Assembly: GCA_035535035.1 (NCBI GenBank)
Contig: DATLQW010000184.1
Span: 48,868 to 112,867 of the forward strand
Length of the DNA stretch: 64,000 nucleotides
Direction: 5' to 3'
Source of the DNA: JASHVB01 sp035535035
Lineage (GTDB): Bacteria > Pseudomonadota > Alphaproteobacteria > Acetobacterales > Acetobacteraceae
Below, in pieces: positions 7,806 to 15,806 of this stretch (within the stretch, counting starts at the first letter, position 1; every line of letters begins with the position of its first letter). Below the pieces are notes generated by a model. That model was not told where the DNA came from, made no database searches, and saw only the letters and a list, made by a program, of their open reading frames with translations. Both the position numbers and the translations under genes were made by a program.

Positions 7806-9080
7806 ATGGCCGACCTGGTTATCGCGCATGGGCAACGTACGGACTCCCGCTGGGCAACGCTCGTCTCCGCCTGCCTGGGCTGGATGTTCGATGCGATGGA
7901 CCTGCAGATCTTCACCCTGATCCTGTTCCCCTGCGTCAGCGAGCTGATCGGCACGCGCAACCTGGGCCAGGTTGCCTGGATCGGGGGCATCATCCTGGCC
8001 TGCAAACTGGTCGCCTGGGGTTTCGGCGGCATCGTGTTCGGGGTGGTCGCCGACCGGATCGGGCGGTCCCGCACGATGATCATCACCGTGCTGATCTACG
8101 CGGCCTTCACCGGTCTTTCAGGCTTCGCGCAAAGCTGGCAGCAACTCGCGATCCTGCAAGCTTTGGCGGGGATCGGGATCGGCGGCGAATGGGCGGCCGG
8201 CGCCGCGCTGGTGGCCGAGACCTGGCCCGACCGGACCCGCGCGCGCGCGATGCAGGTCATGCAGATGTCCTTTGCGTTCGGCTTCTTCCTCGCCGCACTG
8301 ATCAACCTGACCGTCGGCCCGTATGGCTGGCGCTACGTCCTGTTCATCGGCACGGTGCCGGCGCTGCTGACGCTGCCGATCCGGCGCTACGTGCCCGAAC
8401 CGGAACGCTGGCTGCGGGTCCGCGACCAACAGATCGCGGCCGGCACGCGGGCCTCGGCCGGAGCGACCTTCGCCGCGATCTTCACGCCGGAGTTCCGCCG
8501 GCGCACCATCGTCGGCGTCCTGGTCGCGTCCACCATGATGATCGGCGCCTGGGGCGCCTCCACCCTGATCCCCATCTGGGTCAACCAACTCGTCGGGCCG
8601 GGCCAGCGCCTGGCGGCGATCCGCGCCACCAGCGGCTGCTTCATGCTGAGCAATGTCGGTGCCGTGCTGGGCTATCTGGCGCTGATCTGGATGACCGACG
8701 CGCTGGGCCGGCGGTGGTCGTATTTCCTGATCGTGGTCGGGTGCGCCGGTATCATGGCGGCGATGTTCACGCAGGTGCACGCACTGGCCACCCTGCAATG
8801 GTTCATGGTCCCCTATGGCTTCTTCACGGTCGGCGGCTTCGGCACCTTTGCCACCTATCTGCCGGAGCTGTTCCCAACGCGTATCCGCGCCACCGGCCAG
8901 GGATTCTGCTGGAACATGGCGCGCGCGTTCACCGCGGTGGGACCGTTCGTGTCCGGCATGCTGGTGAGTGAATTCGGCAGCGTTCCGTCCGCCGGCCTGA
9001 CGATCGTGTGGATTTACGCGATCGGCATGATCGCGATCTGGTTCGGCCCGGAAACCCGCGGCGTGCCCTTGGCCGATTAG
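7806..9080 (+). CDS. MFS transporter (metabolite:H+ symporter-like)
   Basis: A 424-residue inner-membrane transporter with about twelve hydrophobic segments. The loop 2-3 MFS signature is GVVADRIGRSRTM; the equivalent in the second half is MTDALGRRWS. A GIGIGGEWAAGAALVAETWP stretch in helix 5 and FGFFLAALINL are typical of the sugar/organic-acid and aromatic-acid branches (MHS/AAHS-like). Substrate cannot be fixed from sequence. Start chosen at ATG 7806 (MADLVIAHG) with GGGAGGGA about 10 bases upstream; the frame is open 21 codons further. Converges with the TMEM175 gene. Confidence 0.88.
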   Translation: MADLVIAHGQRTDSRWATLVSACLGWMFDAMDLQIFTLILFPCVSELIGTRNLGQVAWIGGIILACKLVAWGFGGIVFGVVADRIGRSRTMIITVLIYAAFTGLSGFAQSWQQLAILQALAGIGIGGEWAAGAALVAETWPDRTRARAMQVMQMSFAFGFFLAALINLTVGPYGWRYVLFIGTVPALLTLPIRRYVPEPERWLRVRDQQIAAGTRASAGATFAAIFTPEFRRRTIVGVLVASTMMIGAWGASTLIPIWVNQLVGPGQRLAAIRATSGCFMLSNVGAVLGYLALIWMTDALGRRWSYFLIVVGCAGIMAAMFTQVHALATLQWFMVPYGFFTVGGFGTFATYLPELFPTRIRATGQGFCWNMARAFTAVGPFVSGMLVSEFGSVPSAGLTIVWIYAIGMIAIWFGPETRGVPLAD

Positions 9081-9115
9081 GCCCGCCGCCAGCAAGATGC
9101 CGGTCGTGCCGCAGA

Positions 9116-9706
9116 TCAGTTTCGTTCGTGCGGCCTGGTCAGGCGATGCTCGATGCGCCGATCGGGAACGAACCACAGCAACGCGACCAGGGCGTAGATG
9201 AGGTCCGATAGTGCGGGATTGACGAATGCCAGCCCGATCGCGGTTGCGTACAGCGCCGGCGACAGCTTGCCCTTGAGGTCGGAACCGAGCGCCGCGGCAA
9301 GGGTGGAATCGCGCCCTTCGGTCCGGATGATGGTTCGTTGCAGGAGGTAGTAGGCGATCGCCGCCAGCAGCAGCACGCCGCCATAGACCGCGGTCGGCAC
9401 CGCGGCGTGGTAGTTCCGTCCCAGCCAGGCGGTGGCGAAGGGCGTCAGCGAGAGCCAGAACAGCAGATGGGTGTTGGCCCACAGGATCAGGCCGTTGACC
9501 CCTTGCACGGTCTGCAGCAGGTGGTGATGGTTGTTCCAGTAGATCGCCACATACAGGAAGCTCAGCAGATAGCTCAGGAACATCGGGAGCATCCCGGCAA
9601 GCGCCGCCCAGCCGGTGCCGGCCGGCACCTGCAGTTCCAGCACCATGATGGTAATGATGATGGCGATCACGCCATCGCTGAACGCGGTCAGCCGTTCCTT
9701 GTTCAC
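9116..9706 (-). CDS. TMEM175-family (DUF1211) potassium channel-like membrane protein
   Basis: A 196-residue protein with about six hydrophobic helices. It starts MNKERLTAFSDGVIAIIITI, carrying the RxxxFSDG signature that lines the pore in bacterial TMEM175 channels. Length matches bacterial TMEM175 (one six-helix unit, tetramer in characterised members). The role would be potassium conductance across the inner membrane. The later helices (YWNNHHHLLQ, WANTHLLFWLSLTPFATAW) also fit. It converges with the MFS gene; no operon partner. Confidence 0.9.
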   Translation of the reverse strand: MNKERLTAFSDGVIAIIITIMVLELQVPAGTGWAALAGMLPMFLSYLLSFLYVAIYWNNHHHLLQTVQGVNGLILWANTHLLFWLSLTPFATAWLGRNYHAAVPTAVYGGVLLLAAIAYYLLQRTIIRTEGRDSTLAAALGSDLKGKLSPALYATAIGLAFVNPALSDLIYALVALLWFVPDRRIEHRLTRPHERN

Positions 9707-9917
9707 GACGCCCCTGCATTGCCTGGGTCAATCCGACGCCAGGATGGGGCCTGGCGCGACGTGAGGATAGGCCGTCTGCGTCGCGCGCCGTTGCAACCGC
9801 GTGGCGCAAGCAGCGCCGGTGCCCGAAGCGCCAGTGCCCGACAATGACGCCGGCGCACGCCTGTGCCATGCTCGCGCCCAGGCAACACCGAGAACACCCC
9901 CGGAGGAGAACGCAATC

Positions 9918-11147
9918 ATGTCGGACAACGCCGCGGACATAGACTTCCTCAACGGCATCAAGGTCGTTGACTTCACCCAGTTCGAGGCCGGGCCGTCCTG
10001 CACCGAGGCGCTCGCCTGGCTCGGCGCCGAAGTGGTGAAGATCGAGAATCCGAAGACCGGCGATCCCGGCCGCCGCCTGCGCCCTGGCCAGCCGGACGAC
10101 GACCCGTATTACTTCCACATGTTCAACGCCAACAAGAAGTCCATCACGCTGAACCTGAAATCGCCGCGCGGGCTGGCGCTGGTGCAGGATCTGCTGCGCC
10201 AGGCCGACGTGTGCGTCGAGAACATGGCGCCCGGCACCATTGAGCGGCTGGGCCTCGGCTATGACGACGTGCGCGCCATCAACCCGGGCATCATCTATTG
10301 CCAGGTGAAGGGCTTCGGCACCGGCAGTCCGTATGAGACCAACCTGGCGTTCGACATGATCGCACAGGCCACCGGCGGCACCATCAGCGTAACCGGGGAA
10401 AAAGGCCGCGGGCCGGTGAAGCCCGGCCTGTCGCTCGGCGACACCGGCACCGGGATGACGATGGCGATCAGCATCCTCGGCGCGCTGCACAAACGGGCGA
10501 AGACCGGCGAGGGCCATCGGCTGCAAGTGGCGATGCAGGACGCGATGCTGCACTACATGCGCACCAATTTCTCCACCCAGGCGCGCAGCGGGCGGGCGGT
10601 GGAGCGCGACGGCACGCACTCGGGTGGCGGCAGCAACGCGCCGTCGGGGCTGTATCCGTGCGCGCCGGGCGGGCCGAACGACTACGTGTGGATCATGACC
10701 AGCCGGGCCAATCCCGAGCATTGGGCGCGGCTGTGCAAGGTGATGGGGCGCGAGGAGCTGATCGCTGATCCGCGCTTCGCCAGGCCCGGCGACCGGGTGA
10801 AGAACATGGCCGAACTTGATGCGATCATCGAGGCGTGGACGCGCGCGCGTACGAAGCACGCGGCGATGGCGCAGGTCGGCGGTGCCGGCATCCCGGCGGG
10901 CGCGGTGCTCGACACGATGGAATTACAGAACGAACCCACGTTCGAGCAACGCGGCATCATGCAGGTGATGCAGCATGCGAAGCACGGGCCGTTCAAGATG
11001 CCGGCCTGGCCGGTTCGGGTGGACGGCAAGCCGCCGCGCGTCAAGCCGTCGCCCATGCTGGGCGAGCATACGGGGGACGTGCTGGGCCGGTGGCTGGGCC
11101 TAAGTGAAGTGGAGGTGGAGACGCTGCGCGGGGACGGGGTGGTTTAG
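9918..11147 (+). CDS. CaiB/BaiF (family III) CoA-transferase, formyl-CoA-transferase-like
   Basis: A 409-residue CoA-transferase. Family features: GIKVVDFTQFEAGPSCTEAL near the N-terminus, LAWLGAEVVKIENPKTGDPGR, NKKSITLNLKSPRGLAL, and MQDAM, whose Asp aligns with the nucleophilic Asp of formyl-CoA transferase (Asp169). The block after it (glycine-rich GGGSNAPSGLYPC) also resembles Frc. It moves CoA between carboxylic acids; oxalate/formate is possible but no oxalyl-CoA decarboxylase lies in this window, so substrate is open. Start at ATG 9918 is preceded by GGAGGAGA; the open frame extends 39 codons upstream without conservation. Confidence 0.9.
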   Translation: MSDNAADIDFLNGIKVVDFTQFEAGPSCTEALAWLGAEVVKIENPKTGDPGRRLRPGQPDDDPYYFHMFNANKKSITLNLKSPRGLALVQDLLRQADVCVENMAPGTIERLGLGYDDVRAINPGIIYCQVKGFGTGSPYETNLAFDMIAQATGGTISVTGEKGRGPVKPGLSLGDTGTGMTMAISILGALHKRAKTGEGHRLQVAMQDAMLHYMRTNFSTQARSGRAVERDGTHSGGGSNAPSGLYPCAPGGPNDYVWIMTSRANPEHWARLCKVMGREELIADPRFARPGDRVKNMAELDAIIEAWTRARTKHAAMAQVGGAGIPAGAVLDTMELQNEPTFEQRGIMQVMQHAKHGPFKMPAWPVRVDGKPPRVKPSPMLGEHTGDVLGRWLGLSEVEVETLRGDGVV

Positions 11148-11233
11148 CGCTGCCCTTTTTCTCCGAACGTTGGCTCGGACACCTCGCCAGCGCATTGTCA
11201 CGGTAACTGGTGGAGGCAGCCAGGTGGGTGCCC

Positions 11234-11635
11234 ATGTTGACCATTCGTACGGATCAGATCGCGGCACTGCAGGCCGAACGGGACAGCACGTTCGTGAGCC
11301 GGCTCGCGGCCTATGCCCGACGCCGCGAGCCGACGCTATTCGAGGCCTGGTCTGACCCGGAGCTGCATCGCGGTACCGAGGCTGCCTGGCGGCGAGCCGA
11401 AGCATACGGCATGAGCGACCCGTTGGCCCTGGTACTGTTCTTCGTGGCGATGGTTTGCCATGCGCCCGACTTCGACCTTCACTCGGACATCCAGTCCATT
11501 CTGCGCGATCCTGCGATCAACTCGGATCACCGGATTCACCTGGTCTGGCTGCAGACTTCGCCGGAGACCTGGGCCGAGGTCGGCCGCATGCGCGGCAGGG
11601 GCATGCCCCTTCCCAGGCCTGACGTCGCAGAATGA
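11234..11635 (+). CDS. Small conserved protein coupled to FAD amine oxidase (T6SS-module-like)
   Basis: A 133-residue, largely helical protein from ATG 11234 (AGGTGGG about 7 bases upstream); a GTG at 11210 would add eight residues. It begins MLTIRTDQIAALQAE and has a middle block AEAYGMSDPLALVLFFVAMV followed by DIQSILRDPAINSDHRIHLV. From memory this start and layout (MLTIR-QM-AL, AYGI/AYGM, a late ILxDP) recall small hypothetical proteins encoded beside type VI secretion effectors and VgrG genes; I could not check this. Its TGA overlaps the ATG of the next gene (ATGA), so the two are translationally coupled. No other T6SS gene is in the window. Confidence 0.75.
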   Translation: MLTIRTDQIAALQAERDSTFVSRLAAYARRREPTLFEAWSDPELHRGTEAAWRRAEAYGMSDPLALVLFFVAMVCHAPDFDLHSDIQSILRDPAINSDHRIHLVWLQTSPETWAEVGRMRGRGMPLPRPDVAE

Positions 11636-13839
11636 TCGTCATCAAGGCACAGGACTGGACCTTGCCGGTGTTCAAGCCGGAGGACGTCGTCGGCCATTGC
11701 AACTTGTCGCATATGACGACGTCCATCACCCAGTTCTATATCGGGGCCAATCAGCACGATATCGGCGACGGTCACGACGGGTTCATGGGCGACGCTCACG
11801 GCGATCTGTCACACGATGCTCAGGGCCGGTACTACGGCCGCGCCGTTGTGGCCAATCAACTGGTGTTGCGGTGGACCATCGAGGGCTTCGAGTACGTGAA
11901 GGAAGCCGACATCAGGATCTATCCGCATAAGAAGGAGGACCCGGTCTCGATCATAAAGGTCAATCAGAATAGCGGCAGCCACGACACATTGGGCCGGTGT
12001 GAAGATGCCGTGCTCACCAATGAGCTGCAGGTTCGGCTGCCGCACAATCTCTTCACCTTCGCTGCGGGTCCGTATCTGGCGCGCATCTGCATCCGCAATG
12101 TGCAGCAGGACACCAAGGTCATAGTTGGCGTCCGGCGGCTCTATTTCGACGTGCTTCCGGTTGCCGTGGTGGGCGGCGGCATCGCCGGTATCCATAGCGC
12201 CGAGCTCATGCTGGCAAAACAACTGGACGTGGTTCTGATCGAAGCGCGCGACCGGCTGGGCGGCCGGGCCTTCACGCAGAACTGGCAGTCGCTCGAGGTC
12301 GATCTCGGCTGCCAGTTCTATCAGGACGCAGACGAGAACCCACTTGTCGGCGTTGCGCAGACTTACCAGCACCGCCTGTTCTGGCATCGGCAGATCGAGG
12401 CTGTGAGAGTTCTTGAAGGCCATAAGACCATCACTGAAAAGGACGACGCGTGGCGCGACGCGGGGCCGCTTGCCACCTTCGACGAGTGCGCCCCGGACGA
12501 GAGCCGATGGGAAGCAATCCAGCGGTACCGCCTGAGTTGGGTGTTGGACGACCTGAAGCACGATAACCGAGCCAAGATCGTAAAGGAGCGTGATGCACGC
12601 CTGCTTGCCATGAGCAAGGAGAAGAGGTTCGAAAGCGCGGCGCTGTCAGCCATCCGGGAAGAGCATGGTGATCGCGTCGAGCAGGAAGTCGTTAAGGACA
12701 TGGAACTTGAGGAGACGGCGAAAGTCAGGCTCGAAAAGATGCTGAACAGCCGGCTTGTGCATCTCGTGGACGCAATGATCGCTGAACTCGACGAAAGCAC
12801 CGAGTCGAATAATTTCACCCAGGCGGAGGAGGAGGACGAGGATCAGGAAGAGGGTGGATTGGAAGGCGAGGAAAGTATCTCAACCGAGAACCGGGAAGAG
12901 TCGGTTTCGAAAGAACCCGCGTTCGACCCCGGCACGAGCAACAAGATGTCGGAGCAAGGCTACGGCACGCTGTTCCAAGTCCATCTCAAGGCAATACAGG
13001 TGAAGTACCAGGCGCTTCTGAGTATTTTCGTGTCCGAGCCGGTCGAGACGATCGAAGTGAGGCAGGCGCAGGTTCTGCTGCCGTTGAAACGCGGGGTGCT
13101 GCATGCCTGGGGTGTTATCATCTCGGTGCCGACGGAGGTCATCCGGCAGAAATGCATCACCTTCGCACCAACGCTTCCCATTGAGATTGTCAAGGCGTTC
13201 GATTTGTTGCCGATGGGCCACTACAAGAAGGTTTTTCTCCAGTTGGACCCGTCTTCGCTGGCCGCGAAGCAACTGCATGACATTGCCGCGCAAAAAGCGA
13301 AGGAGGCTGAGCAGGAGAAACTGAGGCTGCAAAAATCGCAGATAATCGACAAGGCCATGAAGCAGGAAAAGGAGCAGCAGCCCATGCCCGATATTCGAAC
13401 CGACCTCAGCCTGTATACGATCACTCAGGCCAACGTGCCGTGGAAGTTCGTGTGCAACCTCAGCCAGAACACGATCGTCGCATTTGTCGGCGGCGAACCT
13501 GCCCGGGAGCTTGACCTCGGCTCTACCGGGAATGCCGTGGCCGCGGCTTGCGGCGCGCTCGGCGAGGCGCTGGATATTCCCAACCTGCTCAAATCATGCC
13601 GGGGCGATCCGCTCACCAGCACCTGGAGCGCCGATCCGTTCAGCCTCGGGTCTTACTCATACACCCGTCCCGGCGGCGGCATCGAGGCCCGCCGGACGCT
13701 ACGCACGACGCTGGTGCACGGGCGCATCGTCTTCGCAGGCGAGGCGATGCGTGCGTCCAAGGAGGAATACGCCACGGCGCACGGCGCATGGCTGAGCGCC
13801 GAGGATGCGACGAAATTGCTCGGCGGCGTGACGGACTGA
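11632..13839 (+). CDS. FAD-dependent amine oxidase with novel N-terminal domain and charged insertions
   Basis: A 735-residue flavoprotein. Residues 1-175 are a domain I do not recognise (MIVIKAQDWTLPVFKPED ... RICIRNVQQDTKVIVGVRRLYF), probably beta-rich. A Rossmann site follows: VAVVGGGIAGIHSAELM (178-194) with EARDRLGGRAFT at 204-215, the FAD signature of monoamine/polyamine oxidases. GCQFY (226-230) and GVIISVPTEVIR (494-505) match later amine-oxidase blocks, and FAGEAMRASKEEYATAHGAW (701-720) is the C-terminal FAD/aromatic-cage motif. Unusual are a ~130-residue charged, coiled-coil-like insertion (~305-435, acidic core near 399-424) and a second charged helix (~550-585). No signal peptide. 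Codon use is less GC-biased than neighbours, suggesting transfer. It overlaps the preceding small gene by 4 bp. Substrate unknown. Confidence 0.85.
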   Translation: MIVIKAQDWTLPVFKPEDVVGHCNLSHMTTSITQFYIGANQHDIGDGHDGFMGDAHGDLSHDAQGRYYGRAVVANQLVLRWTIEGFEYVKEADIRIYPHKKEDPVSIIKVNQNSGSHDTLGRCEDAVLTNELQVRLPHNLFTFAAGPYLARICIRNVQQDTKVIVGVRRLYFDVLPVAVVGGGIAGIHSAELMLAKQLDVVLIEARDRLGGRAFTQNWQSLEVDLGCQFYQDADENPLVGVAQTYQHRLFWHRQIEAVRVLEGHKTITEKDDAWRDAGPLATFDECAPDESRWEAIQRYRLSWVLDDLKHDNRAKIVKERDARLLAMSKEKRFESAALSAIREEHGDRVEQEVVKDMELEETAKVRLEKMLNSRLVHLVDAMIAELDESTESNNFTQAEEEDEDQEEGGLEGEESISTENREESVSKEPAFDPGTSNKMSEQGYGTLFQVHLKAIQVKYQALLSIFVSEPVETIEVRQAQVLLPLKRGVLHAWGVIISVPTEVIRQKCITFAPTLPIEIVKAFDLLPMGHYKKVFLQLDPSSLAAKQLHDIAAQKAKEAEQEKLRLQKSQIIDKAMKQEKEQQPMPDIRTDLSLYTITQANVPWKFVCNLSQNTIVAFVGGEPARELDLGSTGNAVAAACGALGEALDIPNLLKSCRGDPLTSTWSADPFSLGSYSYTRPGGGIEARRTLRTTLVHGRIVFAGEAMRASKEEYATAHGAWLSAEDATKLLGGVTD

Positions 13840-14024
13840 TAGGAAAAGCTGTGCCGGGGGTTGCCGCCGAACCTGCTGCGCTTGCGCCTTGCAGGAGAGC
13901 ACGACGATCGGTGGGGTTCCCTTCCTGCCGGGGATGCTTCGGCCAACGCCTCATCCGGTCGCACCTGCCGACCCATCCGCCCGGGGCACATGCGCATCGT
14001 CATGCTCTCCGTCCCGGCAAACCT

Positions 14025-15161
14025 CTACCCGAACGCCGGCATCACATCCCGTGCGAACCAGCGCAACTGTTCGGCGAATTCCGCCGGCGACAGACCCTCC
14101 GCCCAGTGAATCATAAAATCCTCCAGCCCCGGATACTTCGCCTCGATCGACTTGATGCCGTCGATCACCTGGCCCGGTGTGCCGCAGAACCACGCCTTCT
14201 GCTGCACCCCATCGCGCAGCGACGGCGTCCGTGCAGGCGCGCCCGGCGTGCCCCAGGTCCGCCCATGCTCATCGGCATAACGCACGAAGCCGAACGGCGC
14301 GAACCACTTGTAGCGTTCGTCGTGCGCCGGCTCGACCCGCCGTATCGCCTCCTCCTGATCGCGCGCGATATACAACCCGGCGCCCCAGACCATGTCCTGG
14401 CCAAGCTGCGTCGGCCTGCCGTAGCGCGCGCAGGCGTCGTGATAGGCGCGGATGACGTCGTCGAGGATCTTCTCGCCGTTCAGCACCACCATCGGCTTCA
14501 AGCCGTATTTCGCCATCATGTCGATGGTCTTGCCGGACGCGATCGGCATGAAGATCTCCACCGGCAGATGCTTCGGCCGCGGCACCATGGTGATGTCGGT
14601 CAGCTTGTAGCCGCGATAGTCCACCGGCGGCGGGGCCTCGAAATACTTGCCCTTGAAGTGAAACGACTCCGCATTGAAGCAGGTCAGCAGCAACTGCAAT
14701 TGCTCTTCGAAGTAGTCGCGGTTCTTGTCGGCGTCGATCAACGGAGCGCCGAAGGTCTCCACTTCGCGGGTGTGATAGCCGCGGCCGACGCCCATGATGA
14801 CCCGCCCATCGGTGACGATGTCCGCCATCGCGTAGTCTTCGGCCAACCGAATCGGGTGCCACATCGGCAGCACGTTGAACGCGCAGCCGAACTTCAGGCG
14901 CTTGGTCTGCGTGGCCAGCCACAGCCCGAGCTGGATCAGGTTGGGCAGGCACTCGTAGCCCTCGCGCTGGAAATGGTGCTCCGCGCTCCACAACGCGTAG
15001 TAGCCGAGCTCGTCCATAAGCCGCGCGGTGTCGCGCGCGGTCCAGAACACCTCGGCAAGGCGCTCGGTGGGATACCGCCGTTCGTTCGCCGGCGTGCCGT
15101 CCAGGCCGATATTGTCGAGCGCGATCTGGCCGACATACAGCACGTGGAATCGCTTGATCAT
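14025..15161 (-). CDS. LLM-class flavin-dependent oxidoreductase (luciferase-like monooxygenase)
   Basis: A 378-residue TIM-barrel flavin monooxygenase. Blocks: GYYALWSAEHHFQREGYE near residue 50, the family's EHH motif; VLPMWHPIRLAEDYAMADI and GRVIMGVGRGYHTREVETFG (~100-135), which form the flavin/phosphate region; then substrate-loop insertions and CGTPGQVIDGIK near 325. Uses reduced FMN and oxygen on an unknown organic substrate. The frame is open to 15581, but conservation starts at MIKRFHVLYVGQ (ATG 15161), with GAGGG 11 bases upstream. It stands alone; the amine oxidase ends 185 bp away, convergent. Confidence 0.88.
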   Translation of the reverse strand: MIKRFHVLYVGQIALDNIGLDGTPANERRYPTERLAEVFWTARDTARLMDELGYYALWSAEHHFQREGYECLPNLIQLGLWLATQTKRLKFGCAFNVLPMWHPIRLAEDYAMADIVTDGRVIMGVGRGYHTREVETFGAPLIDADKNRDYFEEQLQLLLTCFNAESFHFKGKYFEAPPPVDYRGYKLTDITMVPRPKHLPVEIFMPIASGKTIDMMAKYGLKPMVVLNGEKILDDVIRAYHDACARYGRPTQLGQDMVWGAGLYIARDQEEAIRRVEPAHDERYKWFAPFGFVRYADEHGRTWGTPGAPARTPSLRDGVQQKAWFCGTPGQVIDGIKSIEAKYPGLEDFMIHWAEGLSPAEFAEQLRWFARDVMPAFG

Positions 15162-15806
15162 GGTATGCGCCACCCTCGGTTGGTCTTCGTGGATCACCGC
15201 CACGGTGCGGAACCCGCAAGCCGGGGTCAAGTACCATGGATCAACCTCTCCCGCCTCGCGGGGTTGGGCCGCGCAGCGGATCGGCACGAGGCGCGCAGCG
15301 GCCGAGGGTGACGGGTGTGCCCTGGCGTGGCGCATCCATCGCATATCGGCCGTGCCGTTGCTGACCGCGACGATCGCCGTGGTGTTCTTCCGGGGAGCAT
15401 TCCAGCGGGCAGTTCGAAGGTCGGTTCTGGCGCAATCAATTGAACCGGCTACGACCGTGCGACCGGCGGCGCAGACAGGCACGCGGATCTTCGCAATCCA
15501 GTAGGATTTCAGCACGGAGGAAGATCGAGAGCCACGGAGAACCACGCAGCAGAATAGGATTGCGCTTCGCGCCGCGCGCATTGACTCTTCTGCTCCGTGG
15601 CTCTCGATCTTCCTACCATGAATATTGCCGGCACCGCGCCCAGCGACCCCCCACGACGATTTTCAGCCATGGCGATGCGGTCCCGGCCGCTGGCTAACTC
15701 CGTGGCAAAACCTTGCTTGCTCGCCACACGCACGATTGCCGCGGCCCAAGGCTGCAAACAAGCCACCCGGCCACTGCTCCGCTTTCCGTAACGAAAGCCG
15801 CCGCCA
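15162..15806. other. 645-bp intergenic region with a long inverted repeat
   Basis: No gene is supported. It contains a hairpin-type repeat near 15243-15266 (CTCTCCCGCCTCGCGGGG) of the family seen elsewhere in the window, and a long inverted repeat at 15518-15614. Both flanking genes are on the minus strand, so the monooxygenase promoter should be at its left end. Confidence 0.6.
15518..15614. repeat. 22-bp perfect inverted repeat with 53-nt loop
   Basis: The left arm 15518-15539 (AGGAAGATCGAGAGCCACGG plus AG) is exactly complementary to the right arm 15593-15614. Inside the loop AGCAGAA and TTCTGCT add a further 7-bp stem. It lies in an intergenic region with no transposase; it could be a transcript-end structure or a small non-autonomous element. 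Confidence 0.85.

Noticed and set aside
8118..10859. 913-codon minus-strand open frame across the MFS, TMEM175 and CoA-transferase genes
   Set aside because: It is the antisense shadow of well-supported genes. Long antisense frames are expected in DNA with strong third-position GC bias, and the product is arginine/histidine-rich with no domain.
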